Assembly (NCBI GenBank): GCA_934567355.1
Contig: CAKTJC010000012.1
Location: 1 to 64,000 of the forward strand
Source of the DNA: an uncultured Oscillospiraceae bacterium
Lineage (GTDB): Bacteria; Bacillota; Clostridia; Oscillospirales; Oscillospiraceae
Length of the DNA stretch: 64,000 nucleotides
Direction: 5' to 3'
How positions within the stretch are numbered: the stretch's first letter is position 1; each line of letters opens with the position of its first letter. Made by a program: the position numbers and the translations under genes. Positions 26,212-34,700 of this stretch are shown here, in pieces. The notes under the pieces are model-generated. The model was not told where the DNA came from. It saw only the letters and a program-made list of their open reading frames with translations, and searched no databases.

Positions 26212-26907
26212 ATGGAATATCTTCCCGGCGGCATCCAGCTTGAAGTTCCCGAAGGTTGCTTTCCTTTGACCACAGATTCCATGGCGCTGGCTGATTTTGC
26301 CGACATTCGCGGAGGCAAGGCAGTGCTGGATCTCGGTTCCGGCTGCGGGACGCTGGGGCTGCTGCTGTGCGCCCGGAATGAACGCTGCTGCATCAGCGGT
26401 GTGGAGTTGGATGAAAAGGCCCATGCCGCCGCGCTGGAGAACATCCGCCGCAACCGGCTCGATGCCCGTATGGAAAGTATATGCGCGGATATGCGGCGGG
26501 TTCCCGAACTTTTTGCGCCGGGAAGCTTTGACTGCTGCATCTCCAATCCGCCCTATTTTTCCGGGGGCTTCGCGGCACAGCTGACCGCTGCCCGGCGGGA
26601 GGATCGGTGCGCCCTCGCCGATTTGATGCGGTGTGCTGCCTGGGCGCTGAAATACGGCGGGGACCTCTTTCTGGTGCACCGCCCGGAGCGGCTGGCAGAG
26701 GCAATCGCGCTGGGCGCACAGCATCAGCTGGAAACCAAACGCCTGCGGCTGCTCCGCCACCGGGAGGGCAGCCCCGTCGCCCTGGTGCTGCTTCAGCTGC
26801 GCAAGGGCGGCAAGCCGGGACTGATGCTGGACGAAATTGCGCTACACCGCAGCGACGGCAGCGAAAGCGGCGACTATCGCCGAATTTATCATATTGCGGA
26901 GGATTGA
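26212..26907 (+). CDS. TrmN6/YabB-like N6-adenine methyltransferase
   Basis: A 231-residue class I methyltransferase. SAM motif VLDLGSGCGTLGLLL, acidic GVELDEKA and the catalytic NPPY in CCISNPPYFSGG, which indicates methylation of an exocyclic amino group of adenine. The closest known group is TrmN6/YabB, which makes m6A37 in tRNA-Val in enterobacteria. GGAGG lies seven bases before the ATG, and the next gene, rsmI, starts three bases after the stop; this pairing with rsmI is common in Firmicutes. tRNA substrate is inferred. Confidence 0.85.
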   Translation: MEYLPGGIQLEVPEGCFPLTTDSMALADFADIRGGKAVLDLGSGCGTLGLLLCARNERCCISGVELDEKAHAAALENIRRNRLDARMESICADMRRVPELFAPGSFDCCISNPPYFSGGFAAQLTAARREDRCALADLMRCAAWALKYGGDLFLVHRPERLAEAIALGAQHQLETKRLRLLRHREGSPVALVLLQLRKGGKPGLMLDEIALHRSDGSESGDYRRIYHIAED

Positions 26908-26909
26908 TC

Positions 26910-27749
26910 ATGGCAGGAATGCTTTATTTGGTTCCCACCCCCATCGGCAACCTGGGGGATATTTCCCTGCGCGCCCGGCAGACGCTGGAGGCGGCGGATT
27001 TCATCGCTGCTGAGGACACGCGGGTGACGCTGAAGCTTCTGAATCACCTGGAAATCAAAAAGCCCCTTGTGAGCTATTATGAGCACAACAAGACCTTCAA
27101 GGGCAGCCGCATTGTGGAGCGGATTCTGGCCGGTGAGACTTGTGCCCTGGTTTCTGACGCGGGCAGCCCCGCTATCTCCGACCCCGGCGAAGACCTGGTG
27201 AAGGAATGCGCCGCCGCGGGCATCACCGTCTGCGCCATTCCCGGCCCCTGCGCCGCCATCACCGCCCTGAGCATTTCCGGGCAATCCACAGGAAGGTTCT
27301 GCTTCGAGGGCTTCCTGTCTATGAGCAAAAAAAGCCGCCGGGAGCATCTGGACTCCCTGCGGGCAGAAAAGCGCACCATGATTTTCTACGAAGCCCCCCA
27401 CAAGCTGATGAACACCCTGGAAGACATGGTGGAGGTGTTCGGCGCAGAACGTCCCGTCAGCTTCTGCCGGGAGCTGACCAAGCTCCACGAGGAGGTGCTG
27501 CGCACCACCCTGGGGGAAGCCATCGTCCACTTCACCGAAACGCCCCCCAAGGGGGAATTTGTCCTGGTGGTAGCCGGTGCGCCGGAGGAAGTGAAGGAGG
27601 TTCCCACCGCCACGGATGCCGCCGCCCGGGTAAACGAACTCATTGCCCAGGGGCTGAGCCGGAAGGATGCCATCAAGCAGGCAGCCAAGGAGCTGGATCT
27701 GCCGAAAAATGCGGTCTATGCCGCCGCGCTGGACGAAGCGCAATCATAA
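26910..27749 (+). CDS. rsmI: 16S rRNA 2'-O-methyltransferase RsmI
   Basis: A 279-residue tetrapyrrole-methylase-fold enzyme starting MAGMLYLVPTPIGNLGD, with AEDTRVTLKLLNHL, LVSDAGSPAISDPG and IPGPCAAITALSISG, all RsmI signatures. It 2'-O-methylates C1402 of 16S rRNA, the same nucleotide that RsmH methylates on the base. The ATG at 26910 follows GGAGGATTG. Many longer in-frame readings upstream are read-through of the previous gene in another frame. Confidence 0.97.
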   Translation: MAGMLYLVPTPIGNLGDISLRARQTLEAADFIAAEDTRVTLKLLNHLEIKKPLVSYYEHNKTFKGSRIVERILAGETCALVSDAGSPAISDPGEDLVKECAAAGITVCAIPGPCAAITALSISGQSTGRFCFEGFLSMSKKSRREHLDSLRAEKRTMIFYEAPHKLMNTLEDMVEVFGAERPVSFCRELTKLHEEVLRTTLGEAIVHFTETPPKGEFVLVVAGAPEEVKEVPTATDAAARVNELIAQGLSRKDAIKQAAKELDLPKNAVYAAALDEAQS

Positions 27750-27753
27750 ACAC

Positions 27754-27785
27754 GATCCCCCCGCATAGCCTTTTGCGGGGGGATC
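27754..27785 (+). promoter_or_regulatory. Perfect hairpin that covers the spmA ribosome-binding site
   Basis: GATCCCCCCGCA (27754-27765) and TGCGGGGGGATC (27774-27785) form a 12-base-pair stem with an 8-base loop. No run of T follows, so it is not a normal terminator. The G-run in the 3' arm ends seven bases before the spmA ATG and is the only candidate ribosome site, so the folded RNA would hide it. Confidence 0.65.
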
Positions 27786-27789
27786 TCTT

Positions 27790-28365
27790 ATGGTGATGAG
27801 TTGGGTTTGGGCAGTGCTGGTCGTCACATCGGTGGTCTGCGCGGCGGTAGGCGGACGGGCGGCGGCGCTTTCTGCCGCTGTGATGCAGGGCGCACAGGCG
27901 GGGGTAACGCTGGCGATCTCCATTGCCGGGTCGCTGTGCCTTTGGGCAGGGATCGGGCGTGCAATGGAAAAATTGGGGCTGACCGCCGTGCTGGCGCGGC
28001 TGCTGCGCCCTGCCATGAAACGGCTGTTTCCCTCCACCCGGGAGGACGCGGCGCTTTCCGGGGCGCTGAGCACCAACATCTGCGCCAATTTTCTCGGCCT
28101 GGGCAACGCGGCGACACCGCCGGGGATCGAGGCAGCCAGGTGTCTGGCTGCACGCAGTCCGGGCAGGGCATCGGACGAGCTGTGCCGCCTGATCGTACTG
28201 AACACTGCCTCTATCCAGCTGATTCCCGCCAATGTGGCAGCCGTACGCAGCAGCCTGGGGTGCGGAAGTCCCTTCGATATTCTGCCCGCCGTGTGGATCA
28301 CCAGCCTGTGCTCCGCCGGACTGGGACTGGCCGCCGCCTGGGTGCTGGGAAGATTATGCCGATGA
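27790..28365 (+). CDS. spmA: Spore maturation protein A
   Basis: A 191-residue membrane protein (or 189 from the second ATG at 27796). It has the nucleoside-recognition/Gate-like fold: ISIAGSLCLWAGIGRAMEKLGL, then GALSTNICANFLGLGNAATPPG, which is the SpmA signature. SpmA and SpmB are needed for spore core dehydration in Bacillus. The stop overlaps the spmB start by ten bases. Confidence 0.93.
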   Translation: MVMSWVWAVLVVTSVVCAAVGGRAAALSAAVMQGAQAGVTLAISIAGSLCLWAGIGRAMEKLGLTAVLARLLRPAMKRLFPSTREDAALSGALSTNICANFLGLGNAATPPGIEAARCLAARSPGRASDELCRLIVLNTASIQLIPANVAAVRSSLGCGSPFDILPAVWITSLCSAGLGLAAAWVLGRLCR

Positions 28366-28874
28366 CGGATTATCTGATTCCGCTGCTGCTTCTGGGGCTG
28401 TCCGTGCTCGCTCTGGGGCGGCGGAAAAACTACTATGAGTGGCTGCTTTCCGGCGCGGCAGAGGGGCTGGGGCTTGTAAAGACCATTCTTCCCTCGCTGG
28501 TGCTCCTGCTGACGGCGGTGAGCATGTTCCGCGCCTCCGGGGCGGCAGAGCTGCTGGGCAGGCTGCTGTCGCCGGTGTTTTCTCTGTTTGGAATTCCACC
28601 GGAATGCGCCATGCTGGTGCTGGTGCGCCCCATCAGCGGAAGCGCCGCGCTGGCCGTGGGCGGGGAGCTGATGGCACACTACGGCGTGGATTCCCAGATC
28701 GGGCGGACGGCTGCCGTCATGCTCGGCTCCACAGAAACCACCTTTTATACCCTCAGCGTCTATTTCGGAGCAGCAGGGGTACACAAAACCCGCTATACCC
28801 TCCCCGCCGCCCTGTTCGCAGACTTCGTGGGGTTCTTCATGGCATCCTGGAGCGTGCGTTTTTTCTTCTCCTGA
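28356..28874 (+). CDS. spmB: Spore maturation protein B
   Basis: A 172-residue partner of SpmA with about five membrane segments. Family motifs: GLGLVKTILPSLVLLLTAVSMFR (outline), VRPISGSAALAV and MLGSTETTFYTLSVYFGAAG. ATG at 28356 lies inside the end of spmA, indicating coupling; a second ATG follows two codons later. A bidirectional terminator comes 70 bases after the stop. Confidence 0.93.
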   Translation: MPMTDYLIPLLLLGLSVLALGRRKNYYEWLLSGAAEGLGLVKTILPSLVLLLTAVSMFRASGAAELLGRLLSPVFSLFGIPPECAMLVLVRPISGSAALAVGGELMAHYGVDSQIGRTAAVMLGSTETTFYTLSVYFGAAGVHKTRYTLPAALFADFVGFFMASWSVRFFFS

Positions 28875-28942
28875 ACGCTGCGGGGAAAGCGTGATGCCTA
28901 TATGACGCTATATCATCAGCAGTGTATGCTGCACCGCAAAAC

Positions 28943-28986
28943 GCCCCGCCATTTTGCAAGAGCAAAATGGCGGGGCTATCTTTTTT
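28943..28986. terminator. Bidirectional terminator between spmB and the LRR gene
   Basis: GCCCCGCCATTTTGC (28943-28957) pairs with GCAAAATGGCGGGGC (28962-28976), followed on the plus strand by TATCTTTTTT and on the minus strand by GTTTTG. It serves both converging transcripts. Confidence 0.85.
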
Positions 28987-30343
28987 ATATTGCTTCCCAC
29001 ATCAGCGTGCCGCCGTAGGAGACAGCCGTTTTGCGGTTCCAGCCTTGGGCAGAGGCAGGATAGAATGCCTGGGTCTGTGTGCCGCGGAAGGTGTTTTCGG
29101 CAATCTGGGGGGCATCTCCCAGGAAGGTGATGCTCCACATGCCGGTATAGGAAAACGCTTCGCTGCCGATCTCGGTGACGCTTCCGGGAATGTTGATCGC
29201 TTCCAGTTTCTTACAATAGCTGAAGGCGTAGCGCCCGATGCGCTCCACCGTTTCCGGGATGATCACCGTGCGCAGGCCGGTGCAGCCACGGAACAGATAG
29301 CTGCCGATCTCCGTCAGGCCATCGGGGAGCATGAGATTTTCCAATGCACTGCAATCCCGGAAGGCGCCGTCTTCGATGGTGCGGACCGCACCGGGGACGG
29401 CAAGGGAAGCGAGCTCCGTGCAGCCCGAAAACGCCTCGGCGCCGATGGTTTCCAGATTGAGGGAAAGATTGACGGTTTTCAGCCCGGTGCAGCCCGCAAA
29501 GGCCTGCGCGCCGATCTCGGTGACGGACTCCGGCAGCGTTACCATGCGAAGCTGGATACAGCCGGAAAAGGTCTGGCCGGCAATGGCGGTGACATTTTGC
29601 GGGATCTGGACATCCACCAGGGACACGCAATCCTTGAAGGTGCCCAGTTCAATGGCCGTAACGCCCTCCGGCACAGCGGCGGTATTCAGCGCGGTGCAGC
29701 CTGCAAAGGCAAAGCCTCCCAGATACTTCACCGTACCGGGGATCTGGATCCAGGTCAACCCCTCGCAGCCGGAGAACGCGCCCCAGCCGATGGCTTCCAG
29801 GCTGCCGGGAAGCTGAATCTCTTCCAGCGCAGTGCAATCCTCAAACGCCTCATCGCCGATGGCGCTGAGTTTTTCGGGGAGGGTCAGTTCCTTCAAATTG
29901 GTGCAGCCTGCAAAGGCACGGCTGCCAATGGTGGTTACGCCGTCTTCCAGCACCAGCGCGGTGACAGACTCCCGGCTGTCGTACCAGGGGGCGGGAAGCG
30001 TCTCACGGAAATCGAACATCTCACCGGTACCGGTGACGGTCAGGGTGCCGTTTTCGTCCAGGTTCCAATCCAGACTGACGCCGCAGGTACCGGAGGCAGC
30101 TGCCTGCCCAGATGTGGTGGGGGCGGCATATTTTGCCTCTTCCGCTGCCATCAGGGCGTTGCGCACCTCCTCCGGCAGGCCGTTGAGGAACTGGTCGAGG
30201 ATGTCCCCCGCGCCGATTTCGATCAGGCGGTCGAACTCTGCCTGAATGTCCGGATCGATCTCCACGGCCTGCGCTCTGACAGGCGCAAGCACCAGGCAGG
30301 CGCACAGCGCAGCAGCAAGCAAACGATTCCATTTAGATCTCAT
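28985..30343 (-). CDS. Secreted BspA-type leucine-rich-repeat protein
   Basis: About 452 residues from the ATG at 30343 (AAAGGAAG upstream). The signal peptide WNRLLAAALCACLVLAPVRAQA is followed by a helical region, then a beta-rich stretch (TCGVSLDWNLDENGTLTVTG), and about twelve 23-residue repeats of the LRR_5 type with core I-x-x-x-A-F-x-x-C-x-x-L (TTIGSRAFAGCTNL is one). Such proteins bind host matrix proteins or other bacteria in oral and gut species. No LPXTG, SLH or membrane anchor is visible, so attachment is unknown. The C-terminus NRKTAVSYGGTLMWEAI is a typical capping strand. Confidence 0.85.
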   Translation of the reverse strand: MRSKWNRLLAAALCACLVLAPVRAQAVEIDPDIQAEFDRLIEIGAGDILDQFLNGLPEEVRNALMAAEEAKYAAPTTSGQAAASGTCGVSLDWNLDENGTLTVTGTGEMFDFRETLPAPWYDSRESVTALVLEDGVTTIGSRAFAGCTNLKELTLPEKLSAIGDEAFEDCTALEEIQLPGSLEAIGWGAFSGCEGLTWIQIPGTVKYLGGFAFAGCTALNTAAVPEGVTAIELGTFKDCVSLVDVQIPQNVTAIAGQTFSGCIQLRMVTLPESVTEIGAQAFAGCTGLKTVNLSLNLETIGAEAFSGCTELASLAVPGAVRTIEDGAFRDCSALENLMLPDGLTEIGSYLFRGCTGLRTVIIPETVERIGRYAFSYCKKLEAINIPGSVTEIGSEAFSYTGMWSITFLGDAPQIAENTFRGTQTQAFYPASAQGWNRKTAVSYGGTLMWEAI

Positions 30344-30421
30344 AATCAGTCTTCCTTTCTGCTCCGGCAAAGGCCGGTTTGTGTGCCGTGAGATTTTTTC
30401 ACTATAATATAATGTATACGC

Positions 30422-31408
30422 TCAGCTCTGCGGGGATTCCGGCTTTTTGCCGCCCCGACGGCGGCGACGGGGACGGGGGGCGTTCTCCGGTTCCGCCTTC
30501 TGAGCGCGGCGGGCATAGACCTGCGCCGCCTCGGAGGTGGCTTCGTAGGTCAGGCGGCTGACACGGATGGTGCCGTCCGGCTGGGTGGATAGGCGCACGC
30601 GGATCAGGAATTTTCCATGGTCGGCACAGGTGGCAAGATCCATGTACCGGTGCCCCGGCTGGGCAAACCAGCGGGAGCCCAGCATCTGGCGGCCGCACAG
30701 CGGGCACAGGTTCTCGCTCCCCGCCATGGCGGCCAGTGCTTCGCGCTTGTCGGCGTAGTCCCGGAACACCTTGCGCTCCAGGCAGCCGGGAAGCTCCGCG
30801 CCGTGGAAGCCGTTTTCATGGCTGCGCACGGCCTGGTCATATTCGTCGATGCCCCGCTGCATATCCAGCTTCCGGCAAATCAGCGCCGTATGGTAGGCGT
30901 CCCCCAGTGCGTCATGCGCCGGCCGGCTCGGCTCGATCTGAAATGTCTCCAGTGCGGTCTTGAGCGCCTTTTGGGAATTGGAGCCGTCGGTCTGGGCGTT
31001 GAAGATCATCTGTGCATTGTACCACCGCTCTGTCCAGGAGGTGTCGAGACCGTACAGCTGCAGATTCTCCCGCAGGATGCCGATGTCGTCAAAGCCCCAG
31101 GTGAGGAACACGGGATCCTCGCCGCACCAGGCGCGGAACTGCTCCATCGCCTGCGTAAAGGGGATTCCCTCGGCACGCAGGCGGTTTTCCTTGATGCCGG
31201 TGAGCTTGCTGACCCGGCGGTTCAGATGCCGGTAAACCTTGGGCGTGACCATGATCTGGAATTCATCCATGCTCTCGCTGTCGGGGTGCAGGCGCACGGC
31301 GCCGATCTGGATGATTTCCCCCCGGATGGCCACCGGCAGCACCTTTTTTGACGACGGAGACCCCGGCCAGGGCTGGTTCCACTCCATATCCAAAACAATA
31401 AAATTCAT
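30422..31408 (-). CDS. DEDDh-type 3'-5' exonuclease with zinc-finger and basic tail
   Basis: A 328-residue protein of the DnaQ/KapD-like exonuclease superfamily. Exo I is DMEWNQ (DxE), Exo II lies in VFLTWGFDDIGIL, and Exo III is HDALGDAYHTAL (H and D). After about residue 225 there is a CPLCGRQ element and a later CADH, a possible zinc site, and the last 35 residues are very basic (RPRRRRRGGKKP). It probably trims RNA or DNA ends; the substrate is unknown. Confidence 0.85.
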   Translation of the reverse strand: MNFIVLDMEWNQPWPGSPSSKKVLPVAIRGEIIQIGAVRLHPDSESMDEFQIMVTPKVYRHLNRRVSKLTGIKENRLRAEGIPFTQAMEQFRAWCGEDPVFLTWGFDDIGILRENLQLYGLDTSWTERWYNAQMIFNAQTDGSNSQKALKTALETFQIEPSRPAHDALGDAYHTALICRKLDMQRGIDEYDQAVRSHENGFHGAELPGCLERKVFRDYADKREALAAMAGSENLCPLCGRQMLGSRWFAQPGHRYMDLATCADHGKFLIRVRLSTQPDGTIRVSRLTYEATSEAAQVYARRAQKAEPENAPRPRRRRRGGKKPESPQS

Positions 31409-31430
31409 TGTGTGTTCCCTCTGTTTCTTC

Positions 31431-31495
31431 GGAAGCTCTGAATGAAATCAGCAGGAGCCGCTGACCAGCCGCAGATGATTTATTCAGGGTTTCCC
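31431..31495. repeat. MITE-like palindromic element (compact copy)
   Basis: Ends GGAAGCTCTGAATGAAATCA and inverted GGAAACCCTGAATAAATCA match those of the 222-base element at 21157. The core GGAGCCGCTGACCAGCC has its own partial palindrome with the next bases. It lies in the gap between the exonuclease start and the promoter of the giant surface protein. Confidence 0.65.
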
Positions 31496-31599
31496 TCATC
31501 CTTGGCGTCTATCATACCACATGGACAGGGCTCCTGTAAACAAGAAGTTTTTGGCCGCACACCGCAGCATTTTTTAGTGCGTAAAAAACATTTTTTCTG

Positions 31600-31628
31600 T
31601 TGCAATGGTGATTATACTGTGCTATAAT
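31600..31628 (+). promoter_or_regulatory. Promoter of the giant surface-protein gene
   Basis: TTGCAA (31600-31605), 17-base spacer, perfect TATAAT (31623-31628). The leader of about 125 bases holds a GC-rich hairpin, GCTGCCGGCG (31700-31709 region) against CGCCGGCGGC, ending about 20 bases before the AAAGGAGG ribosome site. The 350-base gap 31409-31759 holds this promoter and the compact repeat and no gene. Confidence 0.75.
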
Positions 31629-31759
31629 TTACGCATGGAGGTATATGGAGAGGGGTATTCTCTGCTTTTTTGCAGGGCTGCCGCTTTTGATGTGCCTCTG
31701 CTGCCGGCGGAATATGGGAAGAAGCGCCGGCGGCGTACATAAAAAAGGAGGATCAAGTT

Positions 31760-34700
31760 ATGAAACACGCCCTACGTAAGACGTTGGCGTGGTTCCTGGC
31801 GCTGATGATGCTCGCTTCGGCTCTGCCGCTGAACATCTTGGCCGAGGGTGCCACGCCCGCAGAAGAAGTTACTCCCTCTTCCGCACCTGCGGCAGAGGAA
31901 GGCACGCCGGAGGAACCTGCCGAAGAGCAGCCTTCTGGGGATGAGATCCCCGCAGGGTCCCATAGTCTCACCAGCGTGACTTCCGTGGTTCCGAGCGAGG
32001 ACTATTATCGCACCTATGTTTTCTGGGTTGACGGGAGCATCGTCGCTCAGCAGACCGTCAAAGAGGGCGAGACCCTGCTCCGCCCTGCCACCCCTGTCAA
32101 GGACGGCTTCCTGTTTGACGGCTGGAAGGACAGCGCCGGCAATCTCTTTGAAGGCTTCGGCGCCGTGACCGGCATCACCCAGACGGAGACGGTCAACATT
32201 TACGCCAGCTTCCGGGATGTTTTCTATGTATTCTTCATGGATAACAGCGACCGCATCGTTGCCACCAAGTCCGGTAAGGCCGGCGAGGTGATCTCCACTG
32301 CGGACGTGACCTTCCCCGTGGGAGCAACCCAGGCCGTTACCGGCTGGCTGCTGGACGGGGCCGCTGTGGACTCCGTTACGCTGGAAGCCAGCGACGTGAC
32401 GCTCACCGCCCGTGTGGAAAACGGCTACTGGATCACCTTTGAGTCCAACGAGGGCTCTTATGTGGCGCCTGCTTTCTATGCCGAGAGCCAGACTGCCGCT
32501 GCTCCCGCAGCGCCCCAGCGCCCCGGCTACTCCTTCGCCGGTTGGTTTACCGAGGCGGAGCTGCAGAACGAAGCTGACTTTGCCGCCATCAATACTAACA
32601 CCACGCTCTACGCCAAGTGGACGGCCGGCAGCGCCAGCTATACCGTGATCCACTTCCAGGAGAACGCAGACGACAGCGACTACTCCTATGTAGAGAGCGA
32701 AATCAAGTACGACACCGTCGGCAACCAGACCTACGCCACTGCCAAGAGCTACACCGGCTTCACCGCAGAGCCTATCACCCAGGCAACTATTGCCGGTGAC
32801 GGCTCCACCATTGTGAATGTCTACTACAAGCGCAATGTGTACGAAGTGAAGTTCTACAAATACTATTCTTCCGGTTTCTTCGGTGGGAAATATAAAGAAG
32901 ACGCAAGCCTGCGCATCACCGCCAAGTACGGTGCCAATATCAGCTCCAAGTGGCCCGGTGGTACCTGGAAGGTCTCCGCCAACGGCACTGTTTTCCAGGC
33001 CAACATCGACGTGATGCCCTTGGGCGGTACCAGCTTCTACGAGAAGGATAGCCAGGGTTCCGGCGCGGCTTATTACTATCTGCAGGATCTGAACGGCAAC
33101 TACGTTCTGGATCACACAGATACAGGTGCCAGCAGCGGTTCCACGGTCACAAAGGAAGACCGCTACCCCATCACCGGCTTCACCTGCAACACCGGGCGGA
33201 GTACGAAAGACGGAAATAACTATAACGGCGCCAGGTTCTACTATGACCGCAACAGCTACGATGTGATCTACATCAGCAACGGCGCTTCGGTCAATACCAA
33301 GTCCTTCAAGTATCAGGCCGACATTTCCTCTGCCGGGAGCTATACGCTGAGCAGCAGCCAGGCGCCGGCCGGCAAGGAAGGCTATTCCTTCGACGGCTGG
33401 TATCTCGACCCCGAGGGAACCGTCCCTTACGATTTCACCGGCAAGACCATGCCTGCGCAGAACATCACCGTGTATGCCAAGTGGTCGGCTCCTGTCCATA
33501 CCGTCACCTTCTACGATAAGGACAATGTGACCGTCGTCGGCACCGTGGAAAATATCCCCCACGGGACTGTGATGGATTCTTCGAAGGTTCCTGCTTACAC
33601 CCCCGCTGAGGGCTATGAGTTCCTGGGCTGGGTCACCGCAAGCGGCGCTCCCTTCAACTTCAGCACCGAGATCCGTCAGGACTACAGCCTCTATGCCAAG
33701 GTGCGCAAGACCGGTTCCGTCCAGGTGACTTATGACGCCAACGGCGGCAGCGGCACCGCGCCTGTGGACAGCGCGCATTACGCGGAAGGTTCTTATGCCA
33801 AGATTCTCGGCCAGGGCAGCCTTGTAGCTCCCGCCGATAAGCCGGAATTCCTGGGCTGGAGCACGGACGCCAATGCAGCCGCACCTCAGTATGTCCCCGG
33901 AGACATGCTGCCCATGGGCACTGCGGCTGTGACGCTTTACGCCGTTTGGGGCGTGAAGGAAGGCACCGTCTCCCTGACCTATCACAGCAACTTTGGCACT
34001 GATCAAGCCTCCACCGACAGTGGACTTGCAAACAACAGCCTGGTCACCGTAAAGGGCTACGGCGAAACGGGTCTGCCCGCCAGAGTCGGCTACACCTTCC
34101 AGGGCTGGAGCACTGCCCCTGGCGGCAGCGTGATGTTCGGCGCCGGTGCTTCTGTCCGCGTGAATGCCAATGGCGCCAACGATCTGTACGCTGTTTGGAC
34201 AGCCAACACGGATACGAAGTATACGGTCGAGTTCTACTACATAAGCGATGACGGCTCCTACCCCGGCACTCCCAACCAGACCGACAGCTGCACCGGCACC
34301 ACCGATACCGCCGTTTCCGTCACCGATGCCGACAAGGCGGACAAGGAAAACGGCAAGTATACGTATGACACCGGTGCTGCCAACGTGGAATCCGCCACCC
34401 TCAGCGGCGACGGCACCACTGTGCTGAAGCTGTACTTCAAGCTGAATGTTGCGCAGTACACCATTCACCATTACCTGCTGGGCACCACCGTCTCCGTGGC
34501 CGACGACCAGACCGGCACGCAGACCATCGGCACCCAGCTGACCGCCGGCATGTCTGATGCTCTGTATCCGAAGTATGCTGCCGCCGTGGTGAACAGCTAC
34601 TCCCCCAGCCAGTCCATTACCATTGGAGTCAGCGGGAACGTGATCACCGTTTACTACACGGTTCCTCTGACGCTTACCGCAAATGACGCCAGCAAGATTT

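Noticed and set aside
31629..31759. Possible riboswitch in the leader of the giant surface-protein gene
   Set aside because: Only one GC-rich hairpin is visible; no conserved riboswitch core or terminator/antiterminator pair was recognised.
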